DNA of 64,000 nt from Diphasiastrum complanatum (Eukaryota; Streptophyta; Lycopodiopsida; Lycopodiales; Lycopodiaceae). Each line of letters opens with the position of its first letter. Within the stretch, counting starts at the first letter, position 1. The stretch lies in contig CM055092.1 of assembly GCA_029204225.1 (NCBI GenBank), positions 12,385,736-12,449,735 on the forward strand. The letters are read 5' to 3'. Under the pieces are notes generated by a model, which searched no databases, had not been told where the DNA came from, and saw only the letters and a program-made list of their open reading frames with translations. Below, in pieces: positions 33,341-44,491 of this stretch. The position numbers and the translations under genes were made by a program.

Positions 33341-34089
33341 TTGTAACTAATGTTTTAAATAAAAGGATAGTGACCAATTCGAATGTCCATGTGCACGTGG
33401 GCATGCACGTAAGCAACCGTGGATGCCAGTGCAATGACATGTCCCACACGAACACTAATCCAAAGTTGGTGGTGTGCTTGAGTGGTCTAAGCATCAACTT
33501 TTAAGCATCCATCTCCTTTGGATGAAGTTGGTGGGCTGCGAGTCACAAGTCACAAGTTGGAGCAACGTATTTTCAACTTGCACTACTAGGGTAGTTGTGA
33601 GCTCCCCCTTGATCCAAGGATGACGAACACTATGAAGATGATAGCTTTCACCCATCGAGCCTTTGTTGTTGCATTTGGAGGATGGGGACAACCGCACGTC
33701 GCTTATTTTCACCCACCACCAAGCCCTCGTTGGGACAACCGCATGACATTTGTGAGTAGAAGTTCAATGCTCCTATCACAATTAGCTATACACTCACGAT
33801 ATGCTCATACGTGCAAACTCAACTAAGAGTTCGTAAGTCGCGGGACTCGGTCCCATGCTTACAAGGCAATGGGCAAGGTCAAGGTCCGGTACCATAAGAT
33901 ATCCCTGCATAAGGAAAAGGAAAAGAAAAGCCAACGTGGAGTCCATTCCCCTCAAAGAATCTATACACGTGGCAGTAGGAGATTGGGCAGACCCATTTCG
34001 TGCCATTCCCCTCACAAAAAGCGGTTGCCCCTGGCACCCAAAAAAGGGATACTCTAGGAGTCTTGGAGCCCACCTTGGCATCGACCGCC
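33341..34089. other. upstream region of the PUF gene, no gene supported
   Basis: No conserved coding frame is seen on either strand. Composition becomes less AT-rich toward the gene. A sequence near 33470-33560 (GCTTGAGTGGTCTAAGC ... GGGCTGCGAGTCACAAG) recalls tRNA-derived SINE heads but does not match the A and B boxes well. Confidence 0.5.
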
Positions 34090-34548
34090 CACTCTATAAC
34101 TTCCCTTTTCCCGGCTTCGACGCCCTCCAAATGTCGGTGCTATTTTTAGCTGGTTGCACGATTCGCTCAGAAAAGCAGCGACAAGCCTAGACGGTCCTTT
34201 ACCTGTCACATGAGGCCCACAGAAAAAAGGGAATTTATAAGATGGTTGAAAGTGGGTCCCACCGGCGGCTTCTCTCTCTCGCTAAAGCAACAGCCACCCT
34301 AGAAGGTCATTTTAGTATGAGGGCAGAGAGGAGGGAGGAAAAGGAGTTTATAGGGTTGGTGCGTGCGTGAAGTGGAGGGTCCCACTGCTATCTTCGTTGT
34401 TCCTCAATTTTCTTCTCGGGAGAGCAGCAACAACCTTAGACGTTCCCTTGAGAGTGAGTTAGATGCGATAAGATTACGAAACTTTATAGGGTTGTCGCGG
34501 GCTTCTTAGTGGAGGGTCCTATTGCCATCTTCCTTCCTCATATTTCTG

Positions 34549-34560
<12 letters not shown>
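34090..34560 (+). promoter_or_regulatory. PUF gene promoter built of 110-140 bp tandem repeats
   Basis: TTTATA(A/G) boxes at 34234, 34347 and 34483 each begin a related block containing GTGG(A/G)GGGTCC(C/T)A and, further on, AGCA(G/A)C-ACAACC-TAGA-GTTC-like sequence (about 34173, 34286, 34424). Spacings are 113 and 136. A CT-rich run (34549-34580) follows the last box, like a plant Y-patch near the transcription start. The start is inferred to be about 34515. Each unit might act as an alternative promoter. Confidence 0.55.
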
Positions 34561-34580
<20 letters not shown>

Positions 34581-35141
34581 GTTTTCCCGTTTTCTGCTTT
34601 GCAGCGCCAGCGAGCGAGCGAGCGAGAGGAGGTGCACCGCCGCTCATCTGCTGCTGCTTCTCAGCCCATCAATCGATCGTCTCCGCTTTTATCTGCCTTC
34701 GATCGGCACTCCGGAAGCTTTCCCATCTGTTGCTGGTTTTTTGCTGCTTGCAATCTGAGGGCCTACGCAACCCGCATTGCCGAAGGATCAATACCCGCCT
34801 TTCCATTCAGAGTCTGCTCTTTTTCAGTCTAATCGGTGCTTTTTACCTTCCTATGGCCCCTTTACTGATTCCTCAGCTTGTTGCAAGCTCAAAATTTGAT
34901 GTAGTATTCTCTGTTTTATTCTTTCTGATAGGATCAAGCACCTGATTTGATTAATAGTTGCTTTGTGCTGCCTGCGAGATGGTTTCGATTCAGCTAGATT
35001 GAGAGTTTCGAGTATTGGGTTGCCTTTTGATTCTTGAGTTGTGTTTGTTCTTGTCGGGTTAGGTTGATGGCAATGCATCTTGGTCAATGGAATAGCTGTT
35101 GGTAGGAGCAATGTGAGAGCGACTGTGTATAGGCAGCAGGC
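34515..35141 (+). other. 5' untranslated region of the PUF gene with short upstream ORFs
   Basis: Between the CT-rich tract and the start codon there are several upstream ATGs. The closest are a 12-codon frame at 35067-35105 and an ATG-TGA minimal frame at 35111. An intron within this leader is possible but its borders cannot be set from sequence alone. Upstream frames of this kind often lower translation of the main ORF. Confidence 0.5.
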
Positions 35142-38100
35142 ATGGATCAGGATGATGTGGAATTTGAGCAGCTGCTTGGGGAGATTCCTCGCGCTACCTC
35201 AGCACCCCCACAGGTGGAAGAGCATCACAGAGGCCACTCTTCCGGGCTTTTCTTATCAAGTAGCGATGTTGGCAAGCCTTTTTCAGCCACGCGCAGAAGC
35301 GATGGGCCCGTTGAGGGCTCCGCGCACATCTTTTCTCGTGAAAAAAAGCTAATATATTCTTTGCCTCAGCAGCAGCAGCAGCTGCTAAAAGACGATCATG
35401 CTTTGGCTTGCAGCTTTGGAAGCCTCAGTTTGAACTCCAATCACCATCATCGGCCTCACAATGAAGGGATGATGCATGCACAAGGCATCGACGGGCAAAG
35501 GAGCAATGGGTTTGCAAATGGCAACTCTTTTGCTGATGAAACCGTTATGGCTTTGCCGCAGGAATTCTCCCTTGAAACAACTGGGCAGCCTATTCAGAAG
35601 CTGCTTAAGGGGGGGAGGGTTTCCAGATCCAGCCCAGTTGATGCATATGCAGCGTCAGTACACAATCAGCACCATCTTCACAATCAATCTATTCATGCAA
35701 GTAGTTTATTTCCAAATGGATCAGCATCTAGCAGTAATCTGAGCACCAACTTTTCAAAGCAGCCAGATTGGAACCCTTTTACAGTGCCTCATGAGCACCT
35801 GAGACATAGCCAGCTTTTGCAAGACCAAATTTCATTACAGAGGCGTGTCCACGAAGACCAGATCCAGGCACAGCTTTATGCCAGTTTACAGAGCCAGGCA
35901 TCTGTTCCTGGATTTGCAATGATGCCAGTTTCCAGGATGCATTCGTCCATGCAGACAATGCAGCCTGCCTTGTTTCAACCATGCATCCATTTAGGTGATT
36001 ATAATCAGCAGCTACTGTACAAGCAGCGTCAACATTTGTCACCAGTGCAGCAAGTGAATTGGGGTGGTCTTCATCCCCAGGTAGGGCCAACAGCTTCAGC
36101 CCCAGAGCCTTTTCACCTGCCACAAGTCGGAGGACTTTGTTGTTCCAGTCAGGGTTACTGTTCTCAGGACGAATCCTGCTCCTCTGCTCTAGCACACAGT
36201 GAAGCTGCCCCAAGAAATTCTGATAGTCATCTGCTGCCTGGTTCACATTTGCCAACAAAATTGTTTCCACAATTCAATACTAGTAACACATTCCAAGCAG
36301 CTATCCCAGGCACAAGAATCAAAGCGGGATTCTCAAGGTCTAAAGCTGGATCGGTGTCAACTGGAGGGGAGCTCCTATATCCGACCCACGAATTGCAAGC
36401 ATCTTTGCATTCTGCTACATTGCTTTCTGAGATGTACCCTAAATCGCAATCCGTAGCCCAAGTGGAGGTGGAGGCAGAGGGCACAAGGCACTTCAATGCT
36501 GGCACATCTCATTTGCAGCAACAGCCTAAATACAGCAGTCTTGAAGAAGTCAAGGGCCAGATTTATGCCATTGCAAAGGACCAGCATGGATGCCGCTTTT
36601 TGCAAAGGAAATTTGACGAGGGTAGTGTGGAAGATATCAAGACAATATTTTCTGAGATTTTTGACCACATTGTTGAGCTTATGACAGATCCATTTGGTAA
36701 TTACTTGATTCAAAAGCTTCTTGAGGTTTGCACAGAGTCGCAGCGCATGCAATTTTTACTTGTGGCGACACAAAAAGCAGAGCTTGTCTCAATCTCACTA
36801 AATATGCATGGGTAAGCTTTTGATAGTGATGAGTTTAAGCAATGATGAATGATTAGTTGCTGTTGCCTTTCACCATTCAACCCAAATCTTTGTGGAAGGT
36901 ACTTAGAAGGCTTCACATTGCAAATCATACTTGATGTAAGGTTAAGTTTGATATGTTTTGCTGTGTTCTAACCATGATGATGCTAAAAATTGAATTTATG
37001 TGGTATTCGTGTAAATGTTGTTCAGAACTCGGGCAGTGCAGAAGTTGATTGAAACACTGACATCACCAGAGCAGGTAGACATTGTGATAAGGTCACTTCA
37101 ACCAGGAGTTGTGAATCTTATCAAGGACTTGAATGGAAACCATGTTGTTCAGCGTTGCTTGCAGCATCTTAGCAATAAGGATAGTCAGGTACTCTGCCTG
37201 CCAACAATCAATCTCAGTTATGTATAATGTACCTCTTGCAGTTTCCTAAATTCTCTGCTACAGGATGATTCTCAACTTGATTAGATCTTTTTACTGACAC
37301 AAATACAACATGTCAAAGAGCACCCTTTGAAACACTATTATCCAGGTTCATGAGGATTCATCATGTGAGAATCTGATAATTTTTTTGCTGTTTTGTAGTT
37401 TATTTTTGACGCAGCAGCATCTCATTGTGTTGAAATAGCAACACACAGGCATGGTTGTTGTGTCCTTCAACGGTGCGTTGATTTTTCATCGGGACCTCAA
37501 AGAGATCGTTTGTTTTCCGAAATTGCTGCCAACGCGCTTGTTCTATCACAGGATCCCTATGGGTAGCTCCATCCACCTTTGTTGAGACAGCAGCTCTGAT
37601 CTCGGTTTAGTGTATTTGTTACAAGATTTTTTGTTTAAATGTCTTTTAGTTCTTTCAGCTATCAAGACAGACTGTTGGTACTCATGTTTGTTTCATGTTG
37701 ATATAAGGGGCTTTAACTTTTTTTTGAATGTGAATATCATCTCAGGAATTACGTCGTGCAATACATTTTGGATCTTAACATATTGTGGGCCTCAAATGAA
37801 GTGATGGTAAGATTGGGAGGGAATTATCCACAGTTGGCAATGCAAAAGTTTAGCAGTAATGTTGTGGAGAAATGTTTGAAGTTGGCGGATGAAGAGAATA
37901 GGACCCGAATCATTCACGAGTTGATAACGAGCTCATCTCTTGGCCAATTACTGCATCATGAATATGCCAATTATGTCATACAGTGCGCCCTTTCAGTGTC
38001 CAAGGTGTGTCATGCTCTTGAGATTGTCTTTGAAGTGTATGGCTTCTCAAGTTATTGTGCTGTAATTCTCATGTATTTTTGTGTATGTTCTTCAATGTTT

Positions 38101-38186
38101 CAATATCAACTTTCAAAGGTTTTCTCTTTCTTTTTTGTTTATACGTCTTTTTTTCCTGACAGAAACATGTGTTCTCCTTCCATTAA
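35142..38186 (+). CDS. Pumilio/PUF-domain RNA-binding protein (spliced; exons 35142-36811, 37026-37188, 37399-37562, 37746-38004, possible last exon 38163-38186)
   Basis: The start is the ATG in GGCATGGATC; the protein begins MDQDDVEFEQLLGEIP. Residues 1-465 are Gln/His/Ser-rich and probably disordered. From about 466 to 752 eight PUF repeats are seen. Their RNA-facing residues, R1 to R8, are CRFLQ, NYLIQ, TRAVQ, NHVVQ, CCVLQ, NYVVQ, SNVVE and NYVIQ. By the known PUF code these read a UGUANAUA-type site in mRNA 3' UTRs, so a cytoplasmic post-transcriptional repressor role is likely. All three internal introns are GT-AG (214, 210 and 183 bp) and keep phase; the four exons total 2256 nt (752 codons). 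The usual C-terminal segment after repeat 8 is not found. Splicing at 38005/38162 gives seven more residues and a stop; reading into the intron gives a longer unrelated tail. Confidence 0.9.
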
Positions 38187-40456
38187 CCTTTTGTTGACAA
38201 TTATGAGCATTTTAAATGATGCTTGGGTGAACTGTAAAATTCAGATGTTGGCAGCATAGAAATCCTTGCATTTTCTATCCATTTAGCTTTCCATTTACGA
38301 TTTGTGCATTTCAACGAAGCTTGACGAAAGTTGGGAAGTTGGAAGTATGACATTGCGCGTTATATGCTCCTAACTACGTAATTTGTTCTTATGTCATGTG
38401 GGCACTCAAGTATTGAATTGCATAGTTTCTGTTAGAGGGACCAAAAGCTTTATGTTTTCATTAAATTATGTGTCAAGTTCAGGCCACACATATCAGCTGT
38501 CATATTTTCTTAGCAAGGTAGTAATGTGGAATATTCCGTAGCTTGCCTGAAACAATGCACATACGTCTCGTGTCTCAACAGTCTTGCTCATCTAGTCTCC
38601 ACAAACGGTCCCTTAGAACTCATCATTATATCCTCATCTACCATAGTAATATTCTGATCTCATCAATTCTTTGACGCTAAGCCATCCAACATGAATTCAT
38701 GAAGACGATGGAGCGAAACCAAAACCGAGGCTAACCACTAACTTCGAAGAAACGAAATCAAGTAAAAAATGTAGTGCACACAGATGGAAACCACCCAAAG
38801 AGCAAAACAAAGTCTCAAATAAAAGATTTGCAAGGGTCTTGGCGCCAACCCACCATCAACAAATATTTTTAGTGGTAGTCTAGCATGGATTAGCTAGACT
38901 CCACTCAGTCGTGCTGCTTAAGGAAATTCAAACTCAAAGCCACTACACTAGTGCCAAACCTCTTCCGAGGCCCCTTTTTGTAGAGGAGATCTGGCTTATA
39001 AGGGCTGGACTTCTGGATTATCCGTTCAAAAAAACCTTGTAGAAAGTTACTACTATTACTAGCTTTGTGATCAACAATAACCATCAAGATGAAAAACCGT
39101 GTAAGATCAAAATTTCATAAATATATCCAATTACAATAGCAAGGGGCATAATTCAGTTCATTTGTAGAAAAGCAAGAATCTACAAATCTGCAAAGAACTT
39201 TTCAAAGTTTGAGAGGATGAATGGTAAGAGGATCAATATTGTCAACAACAATGATTGGAACAACATTATTTGTCAAGTTTTTCAACAATCTGGTCGAGGT
39301 TACAATGGAGACTATGTGATGGGGATAAGAAGAGAAGAAGAAAGGAAAATGGGGAGATATTATAAGATCAAAGATGGAATGAAATGTGCTATGTACTGCA
39401 TGTAACTAGCCCATGTGCTTAATAAGTACTGCTTTGCATAATCGTGGTGCCAAGTTAGAACATGACTAGTTAACTAGGATAGTTAATAAGGAGGCTAGAA
39501 CAACCGTGCTATATTATTGAATAGTGGGACTCCTAATAATAATGCCCAAATTAGGCTGATAAGGCCCCAAACTCATAATAGAGACACAAAGGACCACCAT
39601 AAATAGAGGAGGTCATGCTAATTTGGAGGCTATTCTACATTTGTCTAACTTTGAATTCTATGTGTTTTTGAGAGCTTCTCTTTGAGAGCTATGGCTTTTG
39701 CCAAAGGATGGTTCATGTGCCACAATCACTTGAGAGCTTGATCATGCTCTAGCTTAAGGCTTGATGTATTGAATGATCAATAATAATGATGAATCTTACC
39801 TTTCTTTAACCAATTTGGTGAAGGTTTCTTCAATTTCTCTAGTATCTTGATTTCCTGCTTTCAAAATTCACCATGCTAATTTGATGTTTAAGAATGGAAT
39901 ATTGTTTGGATCCTTTTCTCGTCGGATTTGGTGTTTTCTCAAAGTTTGGTAGAGTTTCTTTTCACTAGTTAGATAGTTTTCTTGATTTTTCAATTTCTAG
40001 AATTGTTTCAGTCAATTTGAGATCAATTAATCTTCGTTTTTTGTATGATTTGTTTTTAGATCATTAGCCCTTCCTCTTATCTTCTTGGAGTTATGGCCAT
40101 TTTAGTGAAACCATACCAATGTTATTTAGTTATGATTTTATTGTCTGTTTTCCTCTATTTTTGGCTGTACTTTTAGTCGAATATACTACATCTGAGTCTG
40201 TGGATCAGTAGAGTTATGCTTAGATACAATTTGAATCAATTTTCTCATTTTGGTTAAATTTTGAGGAAGTTATGGAGTTTCTTGTGGACAATAGTGTGAA
40301 GAGGGATATTTTGAAACCAGATTTTTGATTGTCTTTGACTTCAAGACTTTTACATTTGTGACTCTAAATGTTAAGAACAAACCTAAAAGAATTATAAAAG
40401 AACTAACCCTGCTTTCACCAGCCCTAACCCTACCCTTGTAGGGCTAGTTAACTTTA
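38187..40456. other. 3' flank of the PUF gene and intergenic sequence; no gene supported
   Basis: The first few hundred bases look like a 3' UTR. No sequence matching the missing C-terminal PUF segment was seen to 39100. A TATA-like CCATAAATAGAGG near 39595, followed by a transcribed-looking stretch, could mark a solo LTR (about 39420-39860), but no ends could be defined. TAAC-rich text near 40400-40440 is not telomeric. Confidence 0.5.
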
Positions 40457-40968
40457 TGTAGGAAAGCAAGAGTCAAGTCACCAAGATCTAGTTATCAATC
40501 AATCTCCACAGAAAACAAGAGAGAAGAGGCTGGGCGCCCAACTCTAAGAGAGAGAGAGAGAGAGAAAACAACAACAAGAGCAATGCTTAGCCAAACTGTA
40601 AAAATGGAATACACAATGAGCATCTAAGTACTCTACCTGGATGTGACCAAATGCCACCAAACCCTAAGGTTAACCACTTACTAAATGTAGGGCACCCCCA
40701 AAAGTCAAGATAGGGCCCCTAAACAAAATTAGACCCCTAAGGACCCACGAGTCAGTACATGACCAAAATTGGGTCCAACTGAACTTAAGACAAACTTAAG
40801 ATGGCCTAAATAACTAAATACCCATGGTTACACAAATCTCGACCTTTTTGGTCAAAGTAACCTATGGATTAACTTTAGCATAGTCATTTATTTCTAACAC
40901 CCTCCTTAAATGACAATGCAAAAACTGAAATCTTCACTATGTAACAAAACCAACACGTGGTATCAAAT

Positions 40969-42541
40969 TTAAGCTTTGCATAAAGCTTCAAATCTGACTC
41001 TAGGCAACGCCTTAGTGAAGAGGTCCGCAATATTATCCTCCGTAGGACAATATTCAAGTAAAATGTCGCCATCATGAAGTCTCTCCCGAACAAAGTGATA
41101 ATGGATCTCGATGTGCTTCGTCCTCGCATGAAAAACAGGATTCCGTGCAATGGCAATAGCACTTTGACTATCACTCAAGATAAGAGTGGCTGAGGGCTCG
41201 CCAAACTTCATGTCGACAAGTAGTCTTCTCAACCATAAACACTCTGTTGTGGCTGAAAGTATCGCTCTATATTCTGCCTCACTAGAAGAAGTAGCAACAG
41301 TGGGCTGCTTTTTACTTGACCACGAAATTGCAGAATTTCCATAGAAAAAGCAATGTCCACTTGTAGAGCGTCTAGTGTCTTGATCTCCACCCCAATCCGA
41401 GTCATTAAAACCAACCAAACACGCAGGAAAAACCAGTCCATGAGTTCTTGTTCCTTGAAGATATCGAAAGATCCTCTTCAACGCTTTCCAAGGAAATATC
41501 ATCAGGGCATGCATGAATTGACTCATGAGTGAGACACTATAAGAAATGTCCGGTCTTGAATTACATAGGTAAATGAGACAGCCAATAGCTTGACAATATG
41601 AAGTAGTGTCAAATGATTCACCAGCACCTTGACTACTTAATTTCAGACCTGTGTCCATAGATGTAGCAACCGGCTTGCAATCTTCCATCTTGAACCGCTT
41701 CAAAATCTGCCCAATGTAGCGTTTTTGAGAGATGAAAATTCCAGCTCCTTGTACAAATTCAAGACCAAGATAAAAGTGCAATAGGCCTAAATCTGAGGTT
41801 TCAAAAACCATACCAAGATCAAGTATTACGGCACCAATCTGCTGCTCATTACTTCCCGTAATAATAATATCATCAACATAAAGCAAAATAATGATGATAT
41901 AATCTGAAGTATGCTTGACATAAAGAGTAGATTCGCTAGGACTACTCGATCACAAAAGTGGGCATGTATCTTTTGATACCACATCCTCGGAGCTTGCTTC
42001 AGTGCATAAAGTGCCTTCTTGAGAAGACAAACTTTATCTTCTTTATGTCAAGTTGCCGTAAACGCCAACCAAAGTGGGCAGCCAAAGAGGTCACTACCTT
42101 CACGGTAGTCATCCGAGCAGTAGGAGAAAAAGTCTCCTCATAATCAATCCCCTTTTGCTGAGCATAACCTTTGGCAATGAGCCTTGCCTTGTACCTTTCA
42201 ATGGTACCATCTGCCTTATACTTGATTTTGTATACCCATTTAGAACCAATTGCCTTCTTCCCATGAGGAAGATCAACAAGAACCCAAATCTGGTTCTTCA
42301 TAAGTGAGTCATACTCATCTTGCATCGCATCCTCCCAACATTTTACTCCCTTGGCCTGCTCATAGAAAACAGGTTCTTCTGCAACATCTCCATGAGATGT
42401 AAGAGCAAAATCTGAAAAATCAGCATAGTCCGCTGATTTTGTAGAGGCACGTGTCTTTCCATCATAAAATGAACTTACTTTGCTGTCCCGCAAAGTCGAC
42501 AACAGCCACCGTGGGACTGTTTTGGGCTGTCCAACAGCCAT
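40969..42541 (-). pseudogene. Copia reverse transcriptase and RNase H, with a deletion
   Basis: RT starts at CWEDAMQDEYDSLMKNQIW and continues through IGSKWVYKIKYKADGTIERY and KGIDYEETFSP to RLRQLDIK. The segment that normally encodes NAFLNG and the following acidic motif is deleted near 42050. Two frame changes follow (LLKKALYALKQAPRMW in one frame, then another). The last frame has the catalytic MLYVDDIIITGS and a full RNase H (GFNDSDWGGDQDTRRSTSGH, SSSEAEYRAI, HARTKHIEIHYHFVRERL), ending at IADLFTKALP. It cannot make active enzyme as it stands. Confidence 0.93.
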
Positions 42542-44102
42542 GTCTCTTCTTACAATTTGCTATCCAAGATCCTCCGACACCGCACTTGGCTGTCCAAGAT
42601 CTTCCAAAACTGGTCCTTGCTGTCCAACAGTTCCTGCAGGCTGATTATGAGCAACAATGGGCAGTTCTTGATGAACATTAGGCTCTAAACTTGACGAGGT
42701 GTTGGGCAAGTCGAAATTGGTTGATTGCTGCCCCTTATTTCCAGCAATAGAAGATGGTACCAAATCTGGAAAAAGTTCAACATTCACACTATGTGGGCTG
42801 TCCTCTCCCCCTTCAAGATATGAGTTGGGGCCACATCCAATGAATTCTTTTCATCAAAATGCACATCACAACTAACAATAATCTTGTTAGTGCTTAAATT
42901 GAACAGCCTATAGCCTTTGCTTTCACTACTATAGCCAACAAAAATGAATTTAACTCCTTTATCCTCAAGCTTTGTACGAAGTTTATTTGGAACAAAAGCA
43001 TAAGCCGTACAACCAAAAATGCGAAAGTGAGAGATTGTAGGCTTCTTTTCATACCAAACTTCATAAGGAGTTAATACTTTCAATGCTTTAGTAGGACAAC
43101 GATTGCTTATGTATGCTGCCCTTATAACCGCTTCAGCCCAAAACTTGTGAGGCAGCCCCTTTGCTTTGAGCATGCCACGGGCCATCTCCATAAGTGTGCG
43201 ATTCTTTCGCTCGGCAACACGATTTTGTTGAGGCGTATAGGGAGTTGTCATTTGATGTAGAATTCCCTTTTCTCGAAGAAATGCACTGAACGTATTCTTA
43301 ATGTATTCCCCTCCTCGATCGGTGCGTAGGGTCTTCAAAGAATGCCCAAACTGATTTTCCACCATTGCTAGAAAATCTTTAAAACTTTGAAAAACTTCCG
43401 ATTTAGCCTTCATAGGATAGATCCATGTAAAATGGGAAAAGTCATCAATAAAAGTCACAAAATAGATGCACTTTCCAATGGATTCGGTCCTCATTGGACC
43501 ACAAACATCACTATGAACCAAATCAAATTTATCAAGAACCCTTATAGTTCCATCAATTGGAAAAGGTTTCCTTTGAAACTTTCCAAGTATGCACCCCTCG
43601 CATACATGCCCTTCCGGCTGCTCAATAGTAGGAATGTCTTCTACCATATTAAATGTCTTCAGCTTCTTCAAACTTGCAAAGTTGAGATGCCCAAACCTTG
43701 CGTGCCACAATTCAGCCAACTCCAATGATTGTGATGTAGAAGCAACAAGACATGTAGAGGGAATTCGTCGCTCATAGGTATCCATAATGAATAAGCCAAC
43801 ATGCATTGTTCCCGAAACAATAATCAAGAGTGATTTTTTAGGATCCTTGACAAGACACTTATCTTCTTTGAACTCAACAACGAGTCCTTGCTTCAACATA
43901 GTTGAAACCGAAAGAAGATTCTTCTTGATTCCCGAAACATAAAGCACATTCTTAATGTACTTTTCTTCACCATTAGGCAAAATGATGGCTACAATTCCAA
44001 TTCCATGAATAGAATAAGATGCATCATCCGCACATTTTACCTTACTTCCATTTTGCACTTTCACTAATTTAGTGAATGCTTCTTTACGAGAACCCAGCAT
44101 TT
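42542..44102 (-). pseudogene. Copia protease remainder, integrase and linker
   Basis: The frame begins MREMLGSRKEAF, where the front of the protease, including its DSG triad, is missing and replaced by TRIM sequence. The rest of the protease is present (YIKNVLYVSGIKKNLLSV). The zinc finger (LWHARFGHLN ... CEGCILGK) and the integrase triad are intact: LVHSDVCGP, LRTDRGGEY and QQNRVAERKNRT. The integrase C-terminal region FVGYSSESKGYRLFN follows. A frameshift near 42784 and an in-frame stop near 42558 break the linker to RT. Confidence 0.93.
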
Positions 44103-44290
44103 CCCTCATACCGGATGGGATGCTCTACCACTGAGCTATCCGCCCTGTTTGATAGTTCTCTCTAGAGTGTGGATTGATATTCCAACACCCCCCCTCAAGC
44201 CACACTTGGTTGGGGTCCTAGCTGTCACCTGCCCCACAACTTGGTTCACCTAACCATGGCTTTGACACCATGAACTATTAGTTCTAACTT

Positions 44291-44303
44291 GGCTCTGATA
44301 CCA
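44291..44303 (-). other. primer binding site of the TRIM-like element
   Basis: The minus strand reads TGGTATCAGAGCC directly after the LTR end TTTCTAACA, a perfect initiator-Met tRNA type site. It is the strongest sign that the 144-bp repeat is a true LTR. Confidence 0.8.
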
Positions 44304-44332
44304 TGTTAGAAATCCATAAATCATAATATGGA

Positions 44333-44405
44333 TGGACAGACTAGGATTCGAACCCAGGACCTCCCTCATACCGGATGGGATGCTCTACCACTGAGCTATC
44401 CACCC
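44333..44405 (-). promoter_or_regulatory. tRNA-like sequence with A and B boxes inside the TRIM LTR
   Basis: The minus strand folds as a tRNA cloverleaf: acceptor GGGTGGA with TCTGTCC (all seven pair with G-U allowed), D stem GCTC/GAGC around AGTGGTA, and T arm CTGGG TTCGAAT CCTAG. The A box (TAGCTCAGTGG) and B box (GGTTCGAATCC) match Pol III internal promoters. The anticodon stem has a mismatch and position 33 is C rather than U, so a working tRNA is unlikely. The truncated second LTR repeats the A-box half (44103-44163). Confidence 0.65.
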
Positions 44406-44491
44406 TGTTTGATAGTTCTCTCTAGAGTGTGGATTGATATTCCAACACCCCCCCCTCAAGCCACACTTGGTTGGGGTCCTAGCTGTCACCT

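Larger units (their letters stand above)
44103..44491 (-). mobile_element. TRIM-like miniature LTR retrotransposon, about 1.5 units in tandem
   Basis: On the minus strand the order is: partial internal region with purine tract (44491-44448), complete LTR (44447-44304), primer site (44303-44291), short internal region (44290-44202), purine tract TTGAGGGGGGG (44201-44188), then a second LTR cut at 44103. The LTR is 144 bp, TGTTGGAATATC to TTTCTAACA; one unit is 260 bp. There is no coding capacity. It separates gag and protease of the surrounding Copia, whose knuckle and protease front are missing at the junction. Confidence 0.7.

Noticed and set aside
33470-33560. tRNA-derived SINE head
   Set aside because: Only a loose resemblance to the A and B boxes, no poly(A) tail and no target duplication.
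33794-34190. overlapping frames of 83-111 codons on both strands upstream of the PUF gene
   Set aside because: They overlap each other on opposite strands, include the start of the promoter repeats and show no conserved domain.
40400-40440. telomere-like CCCTAAC/CTAACCCT text
   Set aside because: It lacks the exact CCCTAAA unit and is not tandem.
44333-44405. functional tRNA gene
   Set aside because: The anticodon stem has a mismatch, position 33 is not U, and the sequence lies inside an LTR-like repeat; tRNA-derived promoter is the better reading.
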